This document shows, piece after piece, positions 11,089 through 18,377 of a stretch of 19,768 nt of DNA (position 1 is the stretch's first letter; every line of letters begins with the position of its first letter). The notes beneath the pieces are model-generated. The model had not been told where the DNA came from and ran no database searches. It saw nothing but the letters and a program-made list of their open reading frames with translations. The stretch is from Goniomonas avonlea (Eukaryota > Cryptophyceae > Goniomonadida > Goniomonadaceae). Made by a program: the position numbers and the translations under genes. The stretch is taken from NCBI GenBank assembly GCA_003573635.1, contig QUTJ01031796.1, positions 1-19,768 on the forward strand, read 5' to 3'.

Positions 11089-13534
11089 TCCAGGATCTGA
11101 GGTGCATAGCAGCCACAGGTCCGTGGATGAGTGGCTTAACGTACTTGCGTAGGTGTAGGTCATCGGCTCGGTCGTGTAGTCACCGTTGTTGTTGGTGAAG
11201 CTCACAGACACCTGCTCAGCCACCGACGACTCTGGAGTAATGCAGACGACTACTGTCGTGGTGACAAACGTCGCAGCGACCTAAACGAGGGAGTCAGTGC
11301 AACAGCACGAGACAAGAGATGGTAGAGACGGGAGGTGAGAAGAGAACAGGACACGACAAGCGCAAGCGCGTACCTTCTTAGCGCCGAAGGTGCAGAACAT
11401 CTCATTCGGGCTGGTATAGAAGTTTGTGCCTGTCACTGACACTGTCGTCCCACCGCTCGGGGTACCAATCGTGGGGGTGACAGCGGCAATAGTGACTTTG
11501 GCTGCGAGGAAGAGTGAGTTTGTGCTGTGTCAATGCTGCGACATACGTTTGTATGTGTAGGTCTGCAGACTGCTCGTGTAGTCGTTGCCGTTGCTCGAAA
11601 TCTCCAAGAAAAATGCCGAGGCGGTCGTCTGCGCAGGGACCACGCACTTCACCAGCGAGAAGCTCACAAATGTGCCCGAGGCCACAATAGTGCCAAATCT
11701 GCACTGCGTCGTTCCTGTATTCTTGAAGTTGTTCCCAAATACTTCAATTGTCGCGCCACCAGAAAGAGCACCGTGTGAAGGAAGAAGTGAGGTCACAGAA
11801 GCAACATCTGGGTGTAAAGTGAGTACGGAAACGCGAAAGAGGGAGGCGGAACACACCGTTGAAGGTGAAACTAGAGGTCACAGCACCATAGTCGACCCCG
11901 TTGAGAGCGCACGACACTGTGTACGTGAGAGGCGCGAGCGCGGGCGTCGTTGCAAGAAGCGCATTGGTGCTCTGGAAGGTGACAGGCACAGCTGTGGGAC
12001 CGAACTTGCACCGTGTCGCAGAGTCGTCGACGAACGACACTCCAGAAATCGTCACGAGGGTGCCACCGGTCTCTGGCCCAGTGCTGGGAGTGACACCAGT
12101 AACCTGCTCCACGACTACCAAAAGGTATGGTGAGCTGCAGGGAGCATTGAATCAAGGCGATGGAACGTACCTCGGAACATGAAGCTCAAGCCGGTGGCCT
12201 GAAAATCGACTCCATTGATTGAGAGGTCCACTGCGACCCTGCCAGCCGGCAGCATTGGCGTTGTGCAGACGAACTGCGACTCGGCAGAGATCGCGCTCGC
12301 GATGTGGCTCGCAGAGACCACAACGGACGCGCCGTCTGGACCAAAGCGGCACTTCGGTGCGAAAGAGCCCGTCAAGGCGAACGGATGGGTCAAAACGGTG
12401 ATCGAGGTTCCCCCTGTGATGGGGCCGGAGACCGGAAGCAAGGACACCGGAACCAACACCTCTGTCGGTGGTGTTATGGAACAGTCGTGGTGTACGAGGT
12501 GCGAGTGGCGTACCATGATACTCCATTTGAACAAAATTCGACGTGTAGTCGATTCCGTTGTTCGATATCTCGACGACAACCATGCCAGGAACCTTCACCG
12601 GTGAGAAACACTTCAGTGATGTGGAAGTGATCTGAGTCGCTGGTGTAGCATAAAGTGCGAATTTACAACGAAGGTTCGTTGATGCAGCGAAATTGGTTCC
12701 GATAACTGTAATTGCCGTCCCACCAGACGCAGGTCCTTGGCTCGGGATCAGGGCGAAGACAGAGGCAGTTGCTGGGAACAGAAGTTAGACAATGTCACAT
12801 GGAGTGTGGGGGGGGGGGGGGTACCTTGGTAGAAGAAGAAAATGGAGTCAGTCGAGTAGTCCAGATTGTTGTTGGTTACAGAGACGGTGAGGTAGGTTCC
12901 AGCAGTCGCTGGGGGAGACACACAGGTGGCAGCCGTGGAAGAGACATAAGTAGCCCTCTCCGACACCAGAGATCCAAATTTGCACTTAAACTCCACCGAC
13001 TGCAAAAACCCAGAACCTGTCGCGGTCACCTCCGTCCCACCAGACGTCGGACCGATAGAAGGAGAGACACTCAACACACGAGCCGGGGCTGCCACGACAA
13101 TCAGCAAAAAAAAGCCACTTCCTTTTCAATCAAACCTTGGTAATAAAAAGCCAGCCCGTCGGCGCTGAAGGTGGCACCATCTGTCGCAACCTCGACTGCA
13201 GCAAGCCCAACATTGGTCTGCGCAGGGCTGGCACACAACAGCTGTGTTGTGGTAACAAAAGTGCCCAGAAGAGCTGTGGATCCAAACCTACACCAGGTAC
13301 CAGTGCTAGCAAAGCCCGTGCCTGTGATTGTGATCTTGGTCCCACCAGTATTGGGGCCCTTCAATGGAGAAAGAGAAAAGACGCGAGGAGCCCCATCTGC
13401 AAGAAGATTCAGCCAGACAATGAGCGATTTCCTTCCAGCGCACCAATAACACAAATAAGTTCAGAAAAACATAAGAAAAACCACACTGCCAGAGCAGCCG
13501 CGCGTGTCGGCCGGAAGGCCTTGCCGCTGCTCAT
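1..13534 (-). CDS. Giant secreted IPT/TIG-repeat protein (13 exons, 3' end outside window)
   Basis: The protein is predicted to be secreted or cell-surface and consists of about 46 tandem IPT/TIG domains (about 87 residues each). Each domain carries the family signature: an S.P..GP..GGT start, a VTVTGTNF-like strand, CRFG, then an S..V.C.SP strand and an SNNGVDYS-like hairpin. Exons on the minus strand: 13444-13534, 13136-13396, 12825-13088, 12514-12771, 12171-12461, 11857-12114, 11547-11807, 11374-11501, 11145-11280, 10372-10893, 9106-10203, 8688-8811 and 1-8575. They sum to 12,267 nt, exactly 4,089 codons, with every junction GT..AG and in phase. The start ATG (13532-13534) gives a signal peptide. 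Two cysteines per repeat probably form an intradomain disulfide. IPT arrays are known in plexins, fibrocystin-like proteins and many protist surface proteins; an adhesion or receptor role is inference. No stop, membrane anchor or C-terminus is visible because the gene leaves the window. Confidence 0.9.
3790..7520 (-). repeat. Higher-order A-B-C array of IPT repeats (period about 790-810 bp)
   Basis: Within the large exon, repeats recur in sets of three in protein order A, B, C. Type A (near 7235, 6445, 5635, 4845, 4060) has FR..-LxCxxG and usually an SNNGVD hairpin. Type B (near 6990, 6180, 5380, 4590, 3800) lacks a proper GxNF strand and the SNNG hairpin. Type C (near 6715, 5910, 5125, 4325) has SGLxCxFG, a SxVLCxAPA-like strand and an extra hairpin residue (for example NGGVDYT). 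A similar A-B-C set lies near 895, 630 and 365. The classes come from reading the translation, not from an alignment. Confidence 0.7.
7915..8037 (-). repeat. In-frame tandem duplication inside one IPT repeat (102-bp offset)
   Basis: A 21-bp segment containing GACATGCACTGCACCAC is identical at 7915-7935 and 8017-8037. The offset of 102 bp is exactly 34 codons. In the protein the strand VVQCMSP therefore appears twice, separated by a Ser/Gly/Glu-rich insert. This explains the unusually long gap (about 355 bp) between the repeats at 7755 and 8110. Confidence 0.8.
8576..9105 (-). other. Exon 12 of the IPT gene with flanking introns
   Basis: The short exon 8688-8811 (124 nt) encodes the first half of an IPT domain, from LTPTVGTT to YCLFGDG. 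The upstream intron is 8812-9105 (294 bp, donor GTGCGT, phase 1) and is A/C-rich on the plus strand. The downstream intron is 8576-8687 (112 bp, donor GTGAGC, phase 2) and cuts after the FGDG motif. Joining restores FGDGSGTAQFVSSTSLRC in frame. I see no other gene in the 294-bp intron. Confidence 0.8.
9106..10893 (-). other. Exons 10-11 of the IPT gene: two-domain and four-domain exons
   Basis: Exon 10 (10372-10893, 522 nt) encodes two IPT domains, beginning KLATVSQLSVCHGPVTGG. Exon 11 (9106-10203, 1,098 nt) encodes four, beginning VPPDSTTLTAVTPETGP. Phase-1 introns bound both. The upstream intron is 10894-11144 (251 bp, donor GTACGT). The intron between them is 10204-10371 (168 bp, donor GTGCGT). 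Domain-to-domain junctions inside these exons lie where introns lie further 5', consistent with loss of introns between former single-domain exons. Confidence 0.85.
10217..10315 (-). repeat. Three copies of a 14-bp motif inside an intron
   Basis: The 14-mer CAGTGAGAGGGTGC (plus strand) occurs at 10217-10230, 10257-10270 and 10302-10315, with a GTAGAATA-type follower after the first two copies. All copies lie in the intron 10204-10371. Read through on the minus strand, two copies translate as LLPAPSHCLL. The repeats sit near the 3' splice site of the IPT transcript. Confidence 0.8.
11025..11085. repeat. (GAA)n-(GA)n microsatellite in an IPT intron
   Basis: A GAA run of about ten units is followed by about sixteen GA units. 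It lies in the 251-bp intron 10894-11144. In the IPT transcript it reads as a CU/UUC pyrimidine tract, located nearer the donor than the acceptor. Confidence 0.9.
11145..11501 (-). other. Exons 8-9 of the IPT gene: one IPT domain split by a phase-0 intron
   Basis: Exon 8 (11374-11501) ends MFCTFGAKK and exon 9 (11145-11280) resumes VAATFVTTTVVVC. Together they are 264 nt, one domain, with phase-1 introns at the outer borders. The internal intron (11281-11373, 93 bp) begins GTACGC, ends TTTAG and is phase 0. It cuts just after the FG motif, so it was probably gained within a former single-domain exon. Confidence 0.8.
11547..13396 (-). other. Exons 2-7 of the IPT gene: one IPT domain per exon
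   Basis: The six exons are 13136-13396 (261 nt), 12825-13088 (264), 12514-12771 (258), 12171-12461 (291), 11857-12114 (258) and 11547-11807 (261). All are multiples of three with phase-1 introns on both sides, and each encodes one complete IPT domain. Introns are 47, 53, 52, 56, 49 and 45 bp, starting GTTTGA, GTACCC, GTACGC, GTACGT, GTGTGT and GTATGT. The junction always falls in the linker after the last beta-strand (for example FYYQ followed by APARVLSVSP). Confidence 0.85.
12808..12821. repeat. G14 homopolymer directly beside a splice donor
   Basis: Fourteen G residues on the plus strand make the 53-bp intron 12772-12824 begin GTA followed by a C14 run in the transcript. Its length may vary between alleles or be mis-sequenced. 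It is intronic and does not affect the reading frame. Confidence 0.9.
13444..13534 (-). other. Exon 1 of the IPT gene: signal peptide
   Basis: This exon encodes the first 30 residues plus one base (phase 1). The n-region holds basic residues (K5, R8, R11). The hydrophobic core is AAALAVWFFLCFSELICVI, followed by the start of the first IPT domain in the next exon (DGAPRVFSLSP). The ATG sits in an ACCACCAATG context. The following intron (13397-13443, 47 bp) starts GTGCGC and ends TTCTTGCAG. A signal peptide alone on a first exon ending in phase 1 is a classic layout for modular extracellular proteins. Cleavage probably falls near the exon junction. Confidence 0.8.
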
Positions 13535-13936
13535 TGGTGGTCGCTTGTCCCAAAACTGATTGTGGCGGGTTTTCAGGCGGCATCAAGGGTTTTGAAACCC
13601 CTTGAGCTTGTAAAAAGCAAGTAGCACCTCATCCAAAATGCTATCTTGGGCTCACACGGAGGCACCAACACGGAGAAAATCAAATTGTCCGTTAAATTCA
13701 CCATCGAGATCGATCGGTACAAGTCTCGCCTGTATGCAATGCAGCGAGAAGTCCGAGCCTCCCGTGGCAGGCTTTGACTGCCACCTCGCGTCAAAACTTC
13801 GGAGCAAGCAATACTTAAAGGAGACTAGCATTCCCCATAACTTGCACTCGATTCGTTTATTATCTCTCGGTGGGTTCTCGAAGCTGGTTTCCTCTCAGCC
13901 AACCGAGGCAAGTGCCATTCTGAAATAATTATGTGA
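13535..13936. promoter_or_regulatory. Head-to-head intergenic region between the IPT gene and a plus-strand gene
   Basis: This spacer separates the IPT start (13534, minus) from the next plus-strand start (13937). It holds GGCGGGTTT at 13564-13572 and an imperfect palindrome, AAGGGTTTTGAAACCCCTT, near 13586-13604. It also holds a protein-like open stretch on the plus strand (13625-13774, containing EKIKLSVKFTIEIDRYKSRL) that has no ATG at its start and ends in TGA at 13775-13777. That stretch could be an unrecognised 5' exon of the plus-strand gene. A second open frame starts at ATG 13638 (96 codons) but looks less protein-like. No TATA box is clear. Confidence 0.45.
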
Positions 13937-14798
13937 ATGTTTCTGATTCTGAAATCTAATTATGCGAAACAGACTCAAACCGATTTTCCTCCTGAAGAAC
14001 TTGTGTATGAGTTGAAAAGATATGATGACACCCAAGTCCTCTCAGCTGCTCCTGTAACCAACGAGGCACAACGAGAGGAATTCTGCGTACGGCTTATCGG
14101 AGCGAGGCCTTTTGGGGCAGCAATGCGACCCAGTGGTCCTATCAGCCGCTTGGTACTCCGGAGGTCCGTTCCATTAAAAAACGCCTGTCTCCAATCCCAA
14201 CGACTGTACAGGAAATACGGACGAGACACGCCGTGTTTCCACAATAAACCTCATGCGGTCATCGCTGACGCCGCGACACCGAACCTCGAATGGGTTCTTG
14301 CTGCTGCCCAGACTAATGATGTCCCAGCATTTGTTTTATCTGAACCAGCCGACCCTGTTCGTGCGTCCAGGTGCAAACTCCCTTCGGCGTCAGAGGCTGA
14401 CACTCAGTTCTTCAGTGTGAGCAAGTTCATCAAGGATTCCATAATAATCTCAGAGATTCGAAGACTTCGGGCACAGTCCTACCAGGAAGGTTATGACAGA
14501 GGAAGGGATGACCGGTGAGCGCAGCGCCGTTTTCCTGATATTTGTGGTTGTTGATTTCTTCTTCGTCCGCAGCTCTGATACTTGGGTGGAACCCGTGGTT
14601 GCCCGACTCCCCAACAATCACCCAGACTCTTCGGCTCTCATGGCCACGATCCCCAGCATCCCTGGGCCCATTGCATCAAGCCTCCATTCAAATGGAAGAC
14701 TGACAGCGGCTGCAGCGTGCGCATGGAGTGGTTGCGCCACTCGCCCTATTGGGCGTGGTCGGTGCCAGTCGCGGCCTGTCACACGTTCCGCACTCTGA
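13937..14798 (+). CDS. Hypothetical protein, at least two exons
   Basis: I do not recognise this protein. Exon 1 (13937-14514) opens at ATG 13937 and encodes 192 residues plus two bases, ending YQEGYDRGRDD. A convincing intron follows (14515-14572, 58 bp): donor GTGAGC, pyrimidine-rich end TTTCTTCTTCGTCCGCAG. Joining gives CG+C (Arg) and continues SDTWVEPVVARLPNN to a TGA at 14796-14798, for 267 residues in total. The C-terminal half of exon 1 has a charged helical stretch (SKFIKDSIIISEIRRLRAQ). There is no signal peptide, transmembrane segment or cysteine motif. The true start could lie further 5', because a protein-like segment in the same frame sits at 13625-13774. The 3' end is also uncertain, since another open frame overlaps exon 2. 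Confidence 0.5.
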
Positions 14799-15019
14799 CA
14801 ATTCTGACAAGAGCCGATTCTGCTTCTTCCAAACTGCGACGTGGCCTGGCTGTGCCTTCTGTAACTAACATAGATCATTTGCACGACCGCGTGGTACAAG
14901 CACAGGCAGAAAGAGACAAGAGTGCAGAACAAAGAGTCTGCATTCTGAAGAATGAGGTACACAAGTGCAACGAGCCGCCGACCTCTCACATAACAACGCA
15001 CGCCCTAAGGGCACCCTAA
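14582..15019 (+). other. Overlapping open frame with coiled-coil-like end, alternative 3' part of the hypothetical gene
   Basis: This second plus-strand frame, shifted relative to exon 2 of the hypothetical gene, is open for 145 codons. It contains a Trp-rich stretch (MEWLRHSPYWAWSVPVAACH) and then a charged helical region (LHDRVVQAQAERDKSAEQ). It has no ATG near its beginning. It may be the real 3' coding part, reached by an extra splice that I could not place, or a shadow. A GTGCGC donor-like site near 14717 would leave the exon 2 frame, but I found no clean acceptor that enters this frame. Confidence 0.25.
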
Positions 15020-15104
15020 AGGAAGACACGCGGAGAAGGAGGTCCCGTCGCTGTCGGACAACAATAGTAAACGCCCAGCCATTAGTCGCCGCCAACAGTC
15101 AGCA
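15020..15104. other. Tail-to-tail spacer between convergent genes
   Basis: This 85-bp stretch lies between the end of the plus-strand open frame (15019) and the kinase stop codon (15105-15107, minus). If the plus-strand gene ends at 14798, the spacer is about 306 bp. No clear AATAAA signal is visible on either strand. Confidence 0.4.
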
Positions 15105-17521
15105 TTAACGACCGCCATTAACAAGGCGGTTCTGCCCCTGATGCATGACTGGCATCTGCATTCCCTGCATGGGCATGGCATACACCATGCCCACGCCCCG
15201 GCCCTTTGAGTTAGAGCGACCACGCTGTTGGAGTCCGGCTGCTGCAGACGCTGCCAAAACCTGTTGCTGAGCTGCGGCCGCCGCCGCGGCCTGTTGCTGT
15301 GCTGCCGCAACTTGCATGGCGGCCACCTGCAACGGCGGTCACAACAAGGGACTGATGAACCATGCACCACCACAAAATCCATTTTGTGTAAGGTCACATT
15401 CTCACTCCGAGGTCCCCACAAGCCGTGCAGATCGGCATTCTAGGTCATGGCAATAAGCCTCGACACAGAAAGGACACAGAGATGCACAGGACTACAGCCG
15501 AGCTATCAAAAGACAGAGACTACAGACAGACACGAAGAAAACAGAGACTACAGCGACCAAGGCTTCAGAGACGCCAAGGGTGATGGCACAGAACCTCAGT
15601 CTGTTCTGGCTCTCCCGCTCCCCCCCCCCCTCTCGCTCGCTCGCTCGCTTTCTCTCTCTCGCTCTCTCTCGCTCGCTCGCTCTCTCGGTGCGTGCGGTCT
15701 CTGTTAAGGGTCGTCCGCACAAAGAGCCATCGCAGCAGGATCATCAACGTGCAACGCAGATGACCGCAAAAAGCACACAACGGCCCTAGTAAAAAACAAG
15801 CACCCAAATGAGGGCATCAGAACACAACGCCCTCATGACAGAGGCAGCAACGACAAACAAGCCTGCGCAAGGAACATGGGGCACGGGGGGGGGGGGTTCC
15901 AGCATCTCAGGATGGCGGGGGCGGGATGTCCAGGGAAGAAACCAAGGATACCGAGACACAAGTACTTAAAATATAAATAACACCGGACCCACCCACACAC
16001 AATCACGCCCGGCCAAGACCAACCTGCTGCTGCTGCGCCACCATGGGGTTGGCTGCACCGAGTCCTGCACCCATCATGCCAGAACCCATTGCCGCCGATA
16101 GACCCTGTATATTGGTGTCATGAAGTGATGACGGCAGGTTGATGCTGGGGGGTGGAGGGATAGAGATGGGAGACAGAGTGACGCTAGCAGCGGAGTGGTC
16201 GAGCGGGGGCATGAAAGTGACGTTCGCAGCGTGCTCAAGCCGGGGAATAGAATGGGAGTCAACGCACCCCGCCCACAGCAGGCTGGGCAGACGCAGAGTG
16301 CTGAGCTTCAGACGCGACGTGCAGCATCTTTTCAAGGGGAGGGAGGATGTCCTGGAACGGGGGCCGCTTGTCCGGATTCTGATCCCAAGACGCCTGCAAC
16401 AGAGTCAGACGGAGAGGAGGTCCCTTCGCCGATTGTTTCATCAACGACGAAAAAATATGTGAAAAGAATGTCGAGGGAGAGAGGGCAAGTGGATGGAAAA
16501 AGGAGGAAGAGGGAAGAGGCAACCTGCAAACACAATAAAATGCATACCTGCATCAGAGACCAGTACTCAACAGTGAATCCCTCCGGCAGAGGGTTGGGCA
16601 CGGGGGGGCGGTGCCCTTCCAGAACAAATTGCTGTTGGTCAAATCTCAGCAAGGGGTCAAGAGCCAGATAGCATCAATCAGGGAGGCAGAACAAGCAAGG
16701 GTACCTGGACGCCACGAGGCTCAAAACCGACGTGGGGCTTGGCGCAAGTGAGAAGCTCCCACATGCCCATGCCAAAAGCGTACACATCAGACCGCTCATC
16801 ACCAGCAGCACCCATAAACAACTCCGGCGCCATCCAACTCGGCGTGCCCACCATCTGCGAAGGGCCCGAGTTTTTGAGCACCGCCAACCCAAAATCAGCA
16901 ACGCGGATGGTGTAGTCCTCCGCAACAAGTAAATTCAGACTTTTGAGATCGCGGTGGATGATCCCACGACGGTGCAGGTACAACATGCCTGACGCAGTGT
17001 CCCGAGCCATGCGAATACGGAGCGCAGGTGGGAGGCGCTTGCGCGCGAGGAGGTCATGTAAGTTACCTCTCTGCACGAACTCCGTAACGATGGCCATCTT
17101 CCCTGGCACAAGACACGCCCCATAGAAAGCAACACAGTTCGGGTGTCTGATCTGGTTCAACATAGCTACTTCTCGCCTGATGGTGGCCATGTCCTGCGGC
17201 TTCGGTTGCTGCGAGAACGGTGTCTTGATGGCCACCACGGCCCCATTAAACAGTCCTCGGTACACGGCACCAAAATTTCCAGTCCCAAGTTTGTGTGAAC
17301 TGATCATAAGCTCATGGGGCTGAATCTCCCATCGGGGAGTCTCACTTAGTTCGTCTCTACTTGCCGGTGGAGGCTGTGGGGCGGCGCCTGCTTGGCCCTG
17401 TGGACCAGGCCCGCCCAGCTGCTGGGCGGCCTGGGCGGCGGCCTGCTGCTGTTGTTGTTGCTGCTGCTGCAGCTGCTGCTGTCGCTGCTGTTCCTGTTGC
17501 TGCTGTTGCTGCTGCTGTTGC

Positions 17522-17553
<32 letters not shown>

Positions 17554-18030
17554 TGCCGCGGCATCCATCCCAGAGGGCTGGGCTTGTTGCTGTGGTCTGT
17601 CGGGCACGCCATTCGATTGCTCGTCGTTTCTTGGAGTGGGCTTTGGGGGCGCCGCGGCCTGACCCTGCGCAGCCTGCGCAGCCATTTGGTCCAACTTCTG
17701 CTTCATTTCCGGGGCAGGCACTCCAAACCCAAGCGGCGTCATTCGCTTGGCAATTTCGTCGTCAGAAAGGTGCTCTTCCTGCTTGCGCTTGCAGGTGGCA
17801 CACTTGGACGAGAACACAGACTTTTTGAACTTCGAGCATTTAACACGCTCCTGACAACGACTACACAAATTCTTCAAAACACCGTGCAGCCGGTTATATG
17901 CACAGTTGCAGCAACGGATGTTGTCCGGATCCAGGTAGCGCTGGAAGTGAGTATCAAAGCACCTCTTATCCTCCTCCCCTTGAGGAACCGGCTCATGCTG
18001 ACAAAGTTCCTTACATTTGACGCACTTCAT
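15105..18030 (-). CDS. TKL-type protein kinase with N-terminal Cys-rich domain and polyQ linker (5 exons)
   Basis: Modelled exons: 16705-18030, 16548-16631, 16268-16393, 16024-16233 and 15105-15326 (655 aa). The first ATG (18028-18030) follows an in-frame TAA at 18049-18051. Residues 1-82 hold 12 cysteines including CxxC pairs (C3/C6, C56/C59, C77/C80) and CCNC at 40-43, probably zinc-binding. Residues about 160-197 are polyQ. The kinase domain spans about 240-495: GTGNFG loop (249-254), VAIK Lys269, Glu287, HRDLKSLN with Asp361, ADFG Asp379, APE 401-403 and SDVYAFG. HRDLKSLN is typical of TKL Ser/Thr kinases. All catalytic residues are present, so it should be active. The tail (513-655) is Pro/Ser then Met/Gln/Ala-rich. 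Exon 1 and the first intron are secure. The junction near 16234-16268 and the last exon are less certain. The substrate is unknown. Confidence 0.85.
15611..15687. repeat. Pyrimidine tract: C11 plus (CT)n/(CGCT)n
   Basis: A run of 11 C (15620-15630) is followed by alternating CTCGCTCGCT and CTCTCT units. Open frames across it, rich in Ser/Leu/Arg on plus or Arg/Glu on minus, are artefacts of the repeat. It lies in the predicted kinase intron. Confidence 0.9.
15885..15896. repeat. G12 homopolymer
   Basis: Twelve consecutive G residues lie in the predicted long kinase intron. No function is apparent. Confidence 0.9.
17443..17553 (-). repeat. CAG/CAA repeat encoding the kinase polyQ linker
   Basis: Mixed CAG and CAA codons, with a few Arg, Leu and Glu interruptions, encode about 37 mostly Gln residues between the Cys-rich and kinase domains. 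The CAA interruptions make the tract less prone to slippage. On the plus strand it creates a spurious Leu-rich open frame. Confidence 0.9.
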
Positions 18031-18373
18031 GGCCGACAGGGCCAACTGTTAAAACGCGCCACCCAAAGTGCGCCAGGCTGAAAACACGAACAGCAGGATT
18101 GGTGGCAAACAACAACACAGGAGCTGAGCGTTCAAAAGGGATAGACTGGGCGGGTTTGTCGTGGGTTTTGTTTGAACGGTCGTTTCGACTTGTTTGTGAA
18201 GACATTTCCTTATCGATCATTCTGAATTTTAATATGACGCTGCCCATGATCTCATACAGTACCGGGCTTTTTCAAGCCTTTTTGTCTTGGACCCTCCCAC
18301 ACGGGATTGAAGTTCATGAACCCAAGACTCAAGCGCACTCGACCCACGGTCAGTGTGCGAACAAAGAACCAAA
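18031..18373. promoter_or_regulatory. Head-to-head intergenic region between the kinase and zinc-finger genes
   Basis: This 343-bp spacer lies between the divergent starts at 18030 (minus) and 18374 (plus). It contains an exact 8-bp inverted repeat, CGTTCAAA (18129-18136) and TTTGAACG (18171-18178). The repeat flanks GGCGGGTTT at 18149-18157, a 9-mer also present in the other divergent spacer (13564-13572). It also holds a short upstream open frame on the plus strand starting at 18234. No TATA box is obvious. Confidence 0.45.
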
Positions 18374-18377
18374 ATGA
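18234..18377 (+). CDS. Candidate upstream ORF (47 codons) overlapping the downstream start
   Basis: ATG at 18234-18236 opens a 47-codon frame whose TGA (18375-18377) overlaps the first ATG of the downstream gene (18374-18376) in an ATGA arrangement. The peptide has no recognised motif. If it lies in the mature leader, it could affect translation of the zinc-finger protein by termination and reinitiation. It may also be chance, since the transcription start is unknown. Confidence 0.3.
   Translation: MTLPMISYSTGLFQAFLSWTLPHGIEVHEPKTQAHSTHGQCANKEPK

Larger units (their letters stand above)
15327..16023 (-). other. Long low-complexity intron of the kinase gene (predicted)
   Basis: In the model this 697-bp intron joins ANPMVAQQQQ (donor GTTGGT at 16023) to VAAMQVAAAQQQ (acceptor CCGTTGCAG at 15327). 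It is far longer than other introns here. It contains a C11 plus CT/CGCT tract and a G12 run, and no convincing coding. The last-exon assignment rests on matching frame and shared Gln/Ala/Met composition. If it is wrong, the kinase would end with VGLGRA at 16003. Confidence 0.55.

Noticed and set aside
9041-11116. A single 691-codon minus-strand gene taken as one exon
   Set aside because: It reads through two introns (10204-10371, and 10894-11144 with its CT/TTC repeat) and past the donor at 9105. The IPT repeats are only continuous after splicing.
15492-15807. Arg/Glu/Ser-rich minus-strand frames over the CT tract
   Set aside because: They are translations of a simple repeat with no flanking coding support, inside a predicted intron.
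17392-18081. Plus-strand open frame with a poly-Leu stretch (229 codons) resembling a membrane protein
   Set aside because: The poly-Leu is the reverse complement of the kinase CAG/CAA tract. The opposite strand encodes a clear kinase.
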